From: Morchella semilibera
Taxonomy: Eukaryota > Ascomycota > Pezizomycetes > Pezizales > Morchellaceae
Length of the DNA: 64,000 bases
NCBI GenBank assembly: GCA_009192285.1
Contig: WBVU01000012.1
Location: 248,001 to 312,000, forward strand
Reading direction: 5' to 3'
In this document: positions 24,056-35,299 of the stretch, piece by piece
How positions within the stretch are numbered: the first letter of the stretch is position 1
Layout: every line of letters starts with the position of its first letter
Notes under the pieces: model-generated
Databases searched by the model: none
Told to the model about the DNA's origin: nothing
The model's input: the letters and a program-made list of their open reading frames with translations, nothing else
Translations under genes and position numbers: made by a program

Positions 24056-26525
24056 ATGAGCTATAGGAAGGATCATAAGATTCCCGGCCACACAAGCGGA
24101 GTCGATATGGTGTTTCCCTATCAACCTGATAAAATCGAGAGTTCGCTCATCAAGAAACATCCTCTTCAGCGGATTCATTCTCCATCACGGTCAATTTCAG
24201 CTTTTGTGCACGTATGTCATTCTTCGGCAGAACCCTTACCCGTTGTATTTGCGTTCCCCATGTTACACTTGTTTGATGAAACTCCCTCACCTGGAGTGGC
24301 GATGCGGGCAGCCCCGTTGCTACCTGAATGGCAATTGGTGCCCCCAAGCATGCAGGCCCTTGATGGATAATTTGTTCACACCCCACGTACGGCAGGTTAC
24401 CGGACTCGTGAGCTTCTTTTATTCCTTCCAATAGTAAGTGAGCCACACCGGCGTATGTCCAATTGTTCTGCGTCAAAATTGAAATGAATGTTTCTTCAAA
24501 GCTCTTATCACCCATAGCTGCTGACACATTAATCTTATCATAAATCAGTTTACGATATTTCCCAGGCGAGATGTAAGAGAATTGCCCCTTTGCCGCCGCT
24601 TATTTGTTCCTCCTTTGCCACACACGTAGTGTTGCTGCATCTCTTATTGGGAGCAAACCAGCCCCACCTGTAATTGGGCCATATCTCCGGTTTTCTAATA
24701 AACACAATTTTTATGAAACGTATGCTGACATCCTTCGTACAAAACCACAGAAACGAGGCATATGGGTATGGACGATCTTCTCATCTCAAGATTTTTCCCC
24801 CCTCACCCAAGAGGCAAACGCGGGGAATACTCCGTCTTATCCGACCTTTTTCTTGCATCTCTCATCTAGATAAACTGCTGACTGGTACGATCCGCGAGGT
24901 GCTTCGAGATGATGCAGATGGCACTTCCAATTCCTTACGTAATATCTCGTTTCCATTTTGTTTTCTTGAAGGCGAAATTTCCTGCTTTTTTGCACATTTC
25001 CCCACCCTAATCTCGAACCCTAACTAGAGCCCAACCATCTTTTATCTGCTGCATGTTTTTGATAGTTGGCTCACGGGCCACATTGCTACCCGTCCAATGC
25101 GGCTCAAATCCTTATCGGATCTTATACCCTTTTTTGTGAAGGGCTCGAGCGACCAAGAATTTGGCTAAATGACCTCACGATGCTCTTCTAGGATTATCGC
25201 TCTGTCGATATCTACCCTGACCTTTATTTTCGGCTTTCTTGCGGATATAACCCTCAATCCCAAGCTATTTTTGGTCAAGAATGCTCTGTCAGTGGCTAGT
25301 GCACCTTTGGAGGTGCTGATTAGTCTGCTGTACTGGGGCCTCACAGCTGTGAGTCTCACCCCCTTTGTCCCTCATATGATTTGTTTATATACATCTATGT
25401 TGTTTATGTACTATATTTCTTTTTGGTATCGGTGTCATTTCCCCATTCTCTGTTCTATGTGTCGTGTGTGCTATACGCGAGATATGGATCCACTCGGATA
25501 CACGCGGCATATTGGGGCAACTCTTTTAACTCTGAACACACTGGTTCAAGCTGAGCCTATGAGTTCAATATGTATTAATATTACCCAGAGTGCAGGAGAT
25601 TGCGATAATACATGTAGTTACTCTATATGCGATCCCCACATGTACCATCCATTTCTTTCTCGCTAATCGTTGTTAACTGTTTCCTTTTGACCGTTGTTTG
25701 CCCCTCTCCTCCTCCAACCAACCACGTTCAAACATATCATGCATCACAAAACATAGGGGGACCACCATGTGATAATCTGAATCTGCCTTACCACATCTTT
25801 ATGAATTTCGCTTTTTTTTTTTTTTTTTTTCTTTCCCTTCCCTAATTTATTAATTTGAATGGGAAATGAAGGATAAAACAGCTAACGCCTCATGTGCGTC
25901 GCTAGATAGACCGCACGCTAGTCATGCCGCCTGGAATGCACATTGATACATTTGTCGGTCAGTACATACATATTCCGGCCCGGTCCGATCAAATTTGCAA
26001 ATCTATTTCCTGGTTTATTTTTTTTTTTCCGGTTACCAAAAGATGTTAAAGTCTTAGTTGGAGACTACATGTATTGACTTGTTGTTGACATTGTCGACGT
26101 TGTCGCACCATATCTCAAATCATCACTGCTCACTCATCGTTCTAAAACCGACATTAGAAGGCTTGGTACGTTTTATGTTAACTCGCTAATTCACCACAGA
26201 TCTTAGCCTGCATCTTTTTCCTGCCGCCCTTCTCCTTATCGATGCACTTCTCCTGTCTCCTCCGTGGACCATAGGTTTAGTCCCGGCGCTCCTAATTCCA
26301 GGTTGTCTCGCAACATTCTACTGGTTTTGGCTGGAACACTGTTATTCCTATAACGGGTGGTATCCGTACCCAATCATGGAGATGCTGAAGACAGAGCATA
26401 GGATCATTCTTTTTGCTAGTTCGGCGTTGACCATGAGCGCGAGTACATTGGCTTTGAAGTGGGCCTTTGTCAGGTTTAACGGGCAGCTTGCAAAGGCCGT
26501 CCCTGGTGATCTCAAAAGGAGATAG
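24056..26525 (+). CDS. FAR-17a/AIG1-like integral membrane protein, eight exons
   Basis: A multi-pass membrane protein of the AIG1/ADTRP family; the animal members hydrolyse fatty-acid esters of hydroxy fatty acids with a Thr and a His in the membrane. Exons 24056-24211, 24396-24433, 24549-24572, 24751-24765, 24918-24938, 25192-25348, 25906-25957 and 26200-26525 join in frame to 262 residues. The joined text reads like one family member: HPLQRIHSPSRSISAF, then LVSFFYSFQYLRYFPGEI, NEAYGWHFQFLTIIAL, FLADITLNPKLF, SVASAPLEVLISLLYWGL, IDRTLVMPP and DLSLHLFPAALLLIDALLL. Thr85 (FQFLT) and His159 (SLHLF) may be the catalytic pair by analogy; this is inference. Three internal exons are only 24, 15 and 21 bp. 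An opposite-strand frame at 24150-24527 is a shadow. Confidence 0.9.
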
Positions 26526-26859
26526 ATAAATATCACACCCCAATGGTCGTAACATATCTGAGGGTTTACTTGGAGGTGGTTGAGGCCTGCTGTAAATGGT
26601 ACCCGCATCAAGATACATATGTGTGCAATACAATACAGTATATGGAAAGCATTGTTAGATGGTTCCAGTTTTGTTTATACTTGTATTAGCTAGAGTACAA
26701 AGAACATGGATATATACTAAGAGAAGGCCCACAGTTGAAAAAAAGTATTTTAATTGCCTAAACCTAAACTTTTAATGTTCATGACGCCGTGAGCAATTCC
26801 TAATTTACAAGACTTTTGTTTTATTACATCAAACGAATCCTTTTTAGAGATAGCTACCT
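26526..26859. other. Convergent 3' spacer
   Basis: The AIG1-like gene and the LYAR-like gene converge on this 334 bp AT-rich stretch. I see nothing else in it. Confidence 0.6.
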
Positions 26860-28077
26860 CTAGATCAGACGTATGATGACCTTCCCGTCCTTCTCCTTTT
26901 TCAAGCACAGGGCTTTCCACAGATCTCTTTGTACAGCCTCCGCACCGTGCGTCTTCTCCAGTTTCTCAACTGCTTTCTTGACCTGCAGCGGGTACGACCC
27001 TGGCTCAATTAGATCAATGAAGGCCTGTGCTAGAACGCGCCTTTCTGCAACCTCTTTCGCGATCTCCTCCTTAGGCTTCTTTGACTTCGGCGCGTCCCCC
27101 TTTACGTCTCCGGCTTCTTCTTCTGCTTCGAGCTTACGCTTCTGCTTGAGCACCTTCTGTTCCGAGCGGCTCAACTTGGGCTTTTCGGCAACGGCTTCAA
27201 GCTCCCCAGAGGCCCCAGCAAGAGCTTCTTTGGGCTCACTGGAGGCGGCTTCTTGAGGCTCTTCGGAGGTGACGGTTTCGGCCTTGGGCTCTTCGGCAGT
27301 AGCTTCCTTGGATTCTTCGGTAGCCTTCTTGTCCTTCTTGTCCTTCTTTGACTTCTTATCCTTCTTTGATTTCTTATCCTCCTTAGGCCCCTCGATGACT
27401 GACTCGGTTTCGGAGACTTTGGGGGCTGCCTCGGCGGCCTCGGGCTCAGAGGTGATGGCTGGCTCTTCGGTCTTCTTTTCCTTTTTGCTCTTCTTTGACT
27501 TTTTGTCCTTCTTTGGTGTAGCCTCTTCGACGGCAGCTTTGGGCTCCGCAGCAGCCTCAGTGGTAATCTCGGCAATGGGCTCAGCGGCCTTCTCCTTCTT
27601 CTCCTTCTTGTCTTTCTTCTCCTTCTTTTCCTTTTTATCCCTCTTCGCCTTCTCCTCTGCCACTGGCTCCTCCTTCTTCTCCTCAACTACAGGCTCTTCA
27701 ACTTTTTTCTCCTCTGCCGCGGGCTCCTCAATTTTCTTCTCTACAACCACTGGTACCACAACCTGTTGCTTAGTACCCTTCTTGCCCTTGCCCTTCTCGG
27801 GCTTGTAAAGGGCGCCTTGGTACTTTTGCGCTTCCGTGATACAGCTGGTGTGTGTCTTGTGGTCGTTTCCACTGAAGGTTGTGTTGCAATCGATACACGT
27901 AAAGTATGCGCCCCGGCACTGGCCTCGGTGCGAGTCGAGCTTTGGCTTCTTAATCACGTCATTGCAGACTTCGCAAGAGACTGTGTTTAGACGCTGTATT
28001 AGTACGAAATGGGGAATTGAGGAGCACGGGGTAGTAAAAGAGGGGGGGGGGGGATGTAAGGGCTTACATGAGACCAT
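26860..28077 (-). CDS. LYAR: LYAR-like C2HC zinc finger nucleolar protein
   Basis: LYAR-type proteins are nucleolar factors linked to rRNA transcription and processing. Two exons (28077-28068, 27980-26860) join to 376 residues. The first exon is only 10 nt; splicing gives MVSFSCEVCNDVIKKPKLD, matching the family start, whereas reading through the intron inserts a proline-rich tract. Two zinc-binding modules follow within the first ~70 residues (CEVC, HRGQC, CIDC, HTSC). Residues about 90-300 are a long low-complexity tract of KKDKKSKKDKK and EEP/EPAAE repeats, highly charged. The C-terminus (about 310-376) is a conserved folded tail with YPLQVKKAVEKLEKTHG and KDGKVIIRLI. The Lys/Glu repeats give long open frames on the other strand and in another frame, which I treat as shadows. 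Confidence 0.92.
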   Translation of the reverse strand: MVSCKPLHPPPPSFTTPCSSIPHFVLIQRLNTVSCEVCNDVIKKPKLDSHRGQCRGAYFTCIDCNTTFSGNDHKTHTSCITEAQKYQGALYKPEKGKGKKGTKQQVVVPVVVEKKIEEPAAEEKKVEEPVVEEKKEEPVAEEKAKRDKKEKKEKKDKKEKKEKAAEPIAEITTEAAAEPKAAVEEATPKKDKKSKKSKKEKKTEEPAITSEPEAAEAAPKVSETESVIEGPKEDKKSKKDKKSKKDKKDKKATEESKEATAEEPKAETVTSEEPQEAASSEPKEALAGASGELEAVAEKPKLSRSEQKVLKQKRKLEAEEEAGDVKGDAPKSKKPKEEIAKEVAERRVLAQAFIDLIEPGSYPLQVKKAVEKLEKTHGAEAVQRDLWKALCLKKEKDGKVIIRLI

Positions 28078-30368
28078 TGTGGCGAATTTGTGGTTTTTAT
28101 CAAGTTTTTTTGAAGTTTTTGCAATGAACGTATCGTGGGTTTGAAAGTTTTGCGAAGGCTAGCCGCTAGGGCCAGGGTCTTGGCGGGGCTCTGTGAACAA
28201 GGGTCCTGTTCGCTGTCTCGTCCCCCACGCGTCTGAGTAGCGGGCACTAGCCTGTATTTGGTGAGCCCTAACCCTGAAACTTAGGGTTTTGCGGTTTTGT
28301 GACGCTTGGGTGCATGAGGCTGGGAAAAAGTTAATATTGAGTTTGATAAGGATGTGTAGCCGTGTTTTAGGTACGTGGGGGAGGTGGGGGGGTGAGAAGT
28401 CTAATTAATTACATGTAGGTGTTGAAACGGCGGGTGGAATTGTGGTGATTTGGGACATTTTGGGGGTTGGGGCTTTTGTATGTACATGTATGTACCTCTA
28501 TGCCCTTAAATGATGCACTATGAGTTGTGAACTTTGGGAATATGTATGTACTCAACGGTTGAATAGTAACAATAAAATGTATTATGAAGTGTAGATTCGA
28601 ATAGTAATAGTATTACTAACGGGGCACTTTGTGTAACTACCAGGCAGTATTTCTTAGTATCTAGTACTGAATGCCGTAACGGGATATATACTTACTTGAT
28701 ACTACATAGTAAAATCTCATCCCTTACCTCCCATGAGCTGTCAAACGGCTTCCACCCGCTGCTTACCCAAGAGCACGAGTTTGCCTAGCCCTACCTATCC
28801 CCCCTCCCCCCCCTCCCCCCCCATAGGGCCATCACGCGAGTCCCTACTGTGATCCCTTGCTTTTCCCAATGTAACCTTGCACAACATAACTCGGTAGTCG
28901 GCTCTTTGCATTACTCTCTACATACAGAGACCACCCACTACATGTGGGTGTGGGTGTCGCGGTGAACATGCTAATTCTCTTGCTTCCCAAACGGTTAATC
29001 TGCCTGCAGGATGCAAAAACAAAGTTGTAACTATCACCCCCCCGTCTCTCCCCGCCCGATTGGTACACCGATGATAAGCTTTTTTTTTTTCCCCTTCCCC
29101 TTCCCTCCCTCGTCGGCTCGGGTTGGGTTGGAGAATTTGGTCTTGGACTTGGGACTCGGAGGGTTTGGGATAGGTTGCGTTGCGTTGCGTTGCGTAACTT
29201 GCGTTTGAGGTTGGGGTTGAGTTTGGGAAGGGGAGGGGGGGGGGGGTCTCAGATGGCCGATGGATAATCGTCAATCGTCAATCGTGTTGGGGGCGGGTAT
29301 ATGTATGTAAGTCCATGGTACATGTGGGGGGGGGGGGGGGTGAGAGTGGGGTCTGGGAGGTGAGACTGAGACATTGTTTCGTTTCGGATGACGGTGGTGA
29401 CATTTTTTGTGTTGAAGCTTAATTGAGTGCATTTTTGGTCCGGGTGTTTGTATTTAAGCTTGTATATGTAAGTACATGTATGTATAAGGTTAATTAAAAC
29501 TGATAAATTGCTGTGCAGTATCCTGATCGGGTTGTCTGTCGCTTTATGCTATTTGTTCACCGGGTCCGTGCTTTAACAATACATAAAATTACCGTTTCGC
29601 TGATGACATATTGAAAGGATACATACTGGACAGCACATGTATTTCAAAGATATACTCTCTTTGATTTACCTGATACAGATCCCTAACTTGATATTGGGTT
29701 CATACATGTAGGCAGGCGTAGTACGCGTTTCTCTCTCATACATACAACTCTCTATATTACGCCATTTGTACCTACTACGAACCGGTCCATACAATAATCA
29801 AGTATCATGGATGCGGCTCCTCGTTTATATTTATCGTCTCTGCTGTATGCACAGCGGAAGTACCTAAGCATATGTAATATTCAAGTTCCAATATTCTCAT
29901 ATATAGACCTATCTTATGACGAACCCAGCACCTTTTTAAAACGTCCCCAGTTTATTTGTGCACGCCCATGAATTCGGCATTTCCCGTCTTTCTTGATGTA
30001 TATATCCAGACTTAAAGCCAGCTATTACGAGGGCATTTCGCTTGGCAGAGGGCAAATAAGGCTGTGAGCTTAGCTCCAGCAAACTTGTAGCCAGAGAAAG
30101 AGTTCTATAGGCCCTGCTTTCTCGGCTCTATTTATTTCCCTCTCCCTCCTCTTCTCTCTCCTTCTCCTCTTCCCTTGTCTCTCCTCCCCCTCTTCTCTCA
30201 TCATCAGGTCACCCCTTCTCATCCTTTCATCATCATGGGGAAGGAAGAATCCGCTCTCTTGTAGGGCAATTGTACTGGGAGAATAATACTAGCCGTATGT
30301 ATCATCTCATCCTGATAAGAAAAGCATTTAACTGAAGGCAAAAACTGACTGTAGTAGCAGTGAATGGT
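28078..30368. other. Gene-free stretch with homopolymer G/C runs and TACATGTA octamers
   Basis: No gene supported. Long C and G runs occur at about 28800-28822, 29235-29247 and 29325-29341. TTGCG is repeated five times at about 29175-29195. TACATGTA occurs at about 28413, 28485, 29474 and 29705. Confidence 0.5.
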
Positions 30369-30710
30369 GGGGCCCAGCTACTATGTCCGTATGTGTCTTT
30401 CCTCTTCTCTCCTGTCCGTGGTTTTTCTTTTTTTATAAAGCCATCCATTGCTCATTTGTTTATCAGAGCTGAACACACGGACCTGGGGTCCAGACACCTG
30501 TTCGTATATTTCTCTCTCCCCCTCTCTTATCTCCTGTGTAATCGTTTTAAGCAGCCATCCATACTGATTGATTCTATCAGCACGGATCGTACAGCATCTG
30601 GCTGGGGTCTAACCACTTGTTCGTATGTTTTTCCCTCATAACTCCTGTGTAATCGTTTTTATGAAAACAATTTCTTATTGATTGATTTTATCAGTGCGGA
30701 TCATACATCC
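30369..30710 (+). repeat. Tandem repeat, three diverged units of about 107-119 bp
   Basis: Units start at 30369, 30485 and 30604, each opening with GGGGYCYA. They share CTCCTGT(GT)AATCGTTTT, a C/T-rich first half, and TTGATT..TATCAG followed by GGAYC. A fourth start (GGGGCCC) follows at 30711 and then diverges. No protein-coding pattern is visible. Confidence 0.75.
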
Positions 30711-31272
30711 GGGGCCCGGCTGTCTTCCTACGGCAGCTGATCGCTGGGTCTGGCAAGTTTAGGGGTCAGAGGGTAAGTTCTGCATCATCCTCATTCCCTA
30801 CCGCCCTGAAGTGTGTATGCATAGGTACTAACTAGATATAAGAATATATCAGCAACCTATATGGGGTATGGGCATCGGGGATCATCTGCCTCCGTGCAGG
30901 TGCGATGGGAAACTCCGCCCACCTGCCTCCCTCCCCTCCTCCCCCCAGATCCTGTAATGGGATTCCGGTTAGTTTTCTCTTTTTGCTGTTCCCTTTTACT
31001 AAGTTACGCAGTCATTGACGGATAAACCAGGTTAATAATCCGGGGAGTGGGGTAATAGCAGCGCAGAATCCCTTGGGGGTCTGTGGCTCCAGGTGCACGC
31101 ATGTGCTCCTTGCCTTTGGTGGTGGAAAGGAGGGTGGAGGGCTTGCCTCCACAGAGAGGCTGAAGCAGAATCCGGGTCCGGTCAGTATTGGTATTTCTGC
31201 TCTTTCTAGCTTTCTCCTTACTTACTTTTGTCAGGTTCTTGATGCCTAGCCCTGGGGTTCTCGCTGGGGACA

Positions 31273-31331
31273 AATGGAGGCAGCCGGATGCATGGCGGGC
31301 ATCAAGAAGCCATATATCCGGCTGCCTCCAG
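31273..31331. repeat. Perfect hairpin, 15 bp arms
   Basis: TGGAGGCAGCCGGAT and its exact reverse complement ATCCGGCTGCCTCCA are separated by about 25-30 bp. No T tract follows, so a bacterial-style terminator makes no sense here. It may be a small element or a structured transcript. Confidence 0.6.
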
Positions 31332-31554
31332 GTAGCCCTGAACAAATACTCCATTCGGGCCTGGGAAGAAGCCATGTGCCTTGCAAAGAGGGTAGTAATT
31401 GTAGAAATACAATTAATCTTTTGTGTTTTTGTCCTTTTTTCTTCAGGAAAAGTCCGCTGTGATTCCTATGTGTCGTGATGTGATCCCAGATCTTGCCGTG
31501 TCCATTATCGAGTGATGGTCCATGATTCCGCGTGGGGCGTTTTTTTTTTGTTTA

Positions 31555-32022
31555 TTCACTAATTACGCGCTTTTCATTGCCCGTCATATCTATCCTGTTT
31601 CCGTTGATAAATTACGACCGGGTTTCCAAGAATTAACAACAGGTTCCAGGAAACATCATCGCCTAACTTGCAGCGCACGTATTAGTTGGTAATTATTTTC
31701 TTTGGTCCGAACATACCATTTACCTGTGTGAATAGAGAGGATTACTCGATAAACAATGGTATATCCAAAGGTGGTGATGTTTCCTGGAACCTGTTGTTAA
31801 TTCTTGGAAACCCGGCCGTAATTTTATCAAAGAAAACAAGATAGATATGACGGGCAATGAAAGGCGCGTAATTAGTGAATTTCGAGTAATTCTCTCTATT
31901 CACACAGGTAAGTGGTATCTTCGGACCAAAGAAAATAATTGTCAACCAATACGTGTGCTGCAAGCTATTTTCTTTGGCCCAGACATATCATTTACCTACG
32001 CTTAAATAGTGGATTACTCGAG
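31555..32022. repeat. Compound inverted repeat A-B-A'-B'-B''
   Basis: Segment A (31555-31663) is repeated in inverted form at 31771-31880, sharing AACAACAGGTTCCAGGAAAC and ATTGCCCGTCATATCTATC. Segment B (about 31668-31749) recurs inverted at about 31882-31964 and again in direct orientation at about 31967-32022, sharing ATTATTTTCTTTGG and GATTACTCGA. No coding sequence is seen. Confidence 0.8.
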
Positions 32023-32769
32023 AAATGATCGTGTTAGGGCGCGGCGGGTTTGGGGCGACCCGATGAACTGGATCCATGGCTATTATAGGGGTGCATTATT
32101 TGAGACAGGTGTTGTTCAATCCAGCTATACTCGTGTGTTCACTAGGTTGACAGAATTTTTTGAAGGATTCTGACAACTTAATGAACGCACGAGTATATCT
32201 CGAAATCGGTCTATGCTCGGTCGCGGTTTATTCTCCTCCGGAAAGTTCGAGACGTGTTATAGATGTCCCGAAAGTCTTGTATCTTGTAGGGCGTTTCGTC
32301 CGATTATCTGATGGCTTTGCTCGGTATGAACAGAAGTTGTATGACATGATCTAGTGGCCCATTGGCAACCACCTTCTGGGAGTATCCGGATATTTAGAAC
32401 ACGATCCTGAATAATTCACTGCTATATGATAGGTACATGTAGGTTACTGCGGTCAACATATCTAATGGTTTGATATTTAAGAGGATCTGGTCGAGAAGGT
32501 ATCTTAACCAGGTCGAGTGGATATGTACTTACCTTTAACCCAACACTGTCATGTGACAAGCACCTTGCTGTCCTGATCATTACCCCTGACATCTGAATTA
32601 TTGTTAGAAAATCGCTTTGGAGGTAAAAGGGGGCGAGCTGAGGAGGGTACGCTTATATTAAGTATCAAACATGGTATCGAGATGGAGGTATCGATTACTA
32701 CTACGTTACTACAATGTAAGCCTACAGTTAGGAATCCACCTTCACTTAATTTCTTTGCCTTGAGCTAAC

Positions 32770-34560
32770 AAGAATCAAAGGAAGGGTGCACTTAACAGCT
32801 CATCATCTCAACAGGGCCGTCCTCGCGTCCCTTCTAGTCGGTAGTCCTGTTTGGATCTTTATTACCCTCACTGGATGTGTTATTTCTTGCCCAACCGGGC
32901 CAGACAAAGTCAGAATTGGGTGTTGTAATTGCCGGCACCTCAATCGACTGATTGGCATTTGGCCGGACAATATCTCGTTCAGTCTGACCAGACTACTACG
33001 GCATCTAGCTAGGGTAGCTAGGTATCGAGCTGCAGAACTGCAGAACTGCATACCCACAATCTCCACTACTACCGGCGGCGCACAACTAGCAACTCCGCCG
33101 CTCTGGAGTATGTAGTAGGTAAAATGCGGAGAGGGGCGCACCTAACGCCTCAATACCCCGACGCCATCTCGCTGTGCCGGCCATCACCCCCACCACCGGG
33201 GTTGCAATTAATCAGCACAGTCTTCTTCGAGACAAACGATTGGTGGCTGGTGGTACTTGGCAGCTCACACTACCTTAACGCTACTTCGGGGTGGATCGAG
33301 GCGCGCCTACCGTTGGGTATTTTGCCCCCCCAAGGCGGGGCGGGCGGTGGGCTTGATAATCACTATCTCGATGCCACTCACATACATTCTTCCTACCACC
33401 TGAAACAGAATCACCACACCTTTCCGGCCTCACAAAGTTAGATGGAAAGGTGAACTTAACAATCCGCACCGCAACGCAATTACCCTGCTGCCAAACCATT
33501 ACCGTCGCTAGTAACAGGAGTACCTCTTCATGCCCGCTTCTCCAAGGAATTTATAGAGGGCGCTGGACAATTGGTAGTTAGCCAACTCAGTATAGAACTA
33601 GCACCTGATGGCAACTAGCACTCTTCCCCTGTCTGGAGAAAGAAAGGAGGCAAGAAGGGTGTACTTATCAAGCAAGAGCGGAAAGTGCCCACCCTTAGTT
33701 ACACTACCAGGGGCCAAACCAGCCACATCCTTATAACCTTCCTCTCCGAGGAATAAGGAAAGGTCAGCCAGTGTCTCGAAGCTTTATCAGGATTGCTATT
33801 ATTGCGAGAGTTGGTGGCATAGTTAGCATACCTATCCACCTATCTGGAGCGGCGGAAGAAGAGGGAGGTGTACTTAACAGTAGTATCCCAACAATGGAAT
33901 CTCGATGTACCTACCTACAATTACCGCTGCTACCACCACCGGAGCGCATCTAATTCCTTTTCTTTTGAAGCAGAGGTGGACTAACGATAAACTAATTAAT
34001 TAATATCCAACACCGTAGCACGTGACCGTCACTGCTACCATCGGGAAAATAATTAGCACGTCTCTTCATTTACCCCCCCCTCTCTCTCCCCGAAGCAGGA
34101 AGGAGTGTGTACTTAATACCTTGTCTACCAACACCCCAATCTCGTATCGAGACGGACTTAGTCGGTCATCACCACTGCTACTAGAGGAGCATTCGATTAG
34201 CAGCCCTACATTTTCCTTCCCCTTACTTACAGGGGATAAAACAGAAAAGAGAGGCGGGGAGGGGGGGGGGGTACTTATCGACCATTATCCCAACACAATA
34301 TCTCACTGCTGCTATAACCAGTTTAATAGCCAGCACCGTTCCTCTACCCTACCTTTCCGGCGGAGCAGAAAAAGGTGAACATACCTATCATCATCATCAT
34401 CAATTGTACCCCACGGTTACAATTACCGATACCATCAGTAGCGGCTCATCTGGTTGGACGCATGCATGAGGCATAAACAAACAAACAAGCAGCAGCTCCC
34501 CGCCGCCCGCAGGAGATAAACCAGAAGGAGGGGTCAACTTAACAACTATTTCTCCAGACA
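32770..34560 (+). repeat. Highly diverged repeat array with a GGTGTACTTAACA core
   Basis: About ten short blocks resembling GAAGG.GGTGTACTTAACA, several followed by ATCCCAACACAATCTCG and by CTGCTACCACCACCGG-like text, occur at about 32780, 33125, 33445, 33660, 33865, 33975, 34105, 34260, 34375 and 34525. Spacing is irregular (about 100-330 bp). No gene is supported within the array. Confidence 0.55.
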
Positions 34561-34569
34561 GAACCAAGC

Positions 34570-35299
34570 CGTAGCAGTAACACAAGACAGCAAATTATCT
34601 AGTCGTAGAGCCCGACGACTCTTCACATCCCGCCGCCGATACCAGCGATGGCTGAATGTGTTTTGGGTGAGATGAGATGAGGAGGGGCGGAGGAGGAGGA
34701 GGGAGGAAGCACTAAGCTGGGAGGGTTTTGTCGGCTGACTAATTTTATTATGCCGGTTCGTTATGTGTCGGTCCGTATATATGAGCACCAAAGCCATATA
34801 GGGCTGCATGCGTGTTTATGTGCCACGGTCAGGACCCGAGGGTGGTATAATACTACATGTAATATTGTATTAACCCACAACTATTCCCGTCCGAGGACAC
34901 CCTACAATGCCACATGTATGTATGTAGTAGTGAAACCGCAGACACCCAAGCACCGCACACATAATCCCAGTAGCGGTACAGCCCAGAACCATGAAAATTC
35001 CCCTACTCTAATTTATGGGCAGCACACCGAGTGATATGCCAAGCCACGAGTGACGCCGTATGATGCACATGTATTTTCGACCACATCGACATCGTCAATT
35101 CACGCAGTTATTAGAATTAATTACCCACCACCTGCCCATCCACAAAGATAAAAAAAATTCTACAAGCAAATGCAATGGGTACACCATTACCCAGCCCCAC
35201 GCAAGCTACAAAACCCGGGCACAGGCCGAAACTGCCCCCCACCAGCAATTAACGTCTCTACTTCGATTACCTAGCTAGCTTACAATCCTGCCCACCCCC
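34570..35299. other. Gene-free 3' flank of MSH3
   Basis: No gene seen. One TACATGTA octamer lies at about 34853. Confidence 0.5.

Noticed and set aside
24150-24527. Minus-strand open frame of 125 codons opposite the AIG1-like gene
   Set aside because: It overlaps the first exons of a plus-strand gene whose joined exons match a known family; the minus frame has no family support.
27171-27808. Long Arg-rich and Ser/Phe-rich frames overlapping the LYAR-like gene
   Set aside because: They are alternative readings of the Lys/Glu repeat tract of the real gene.
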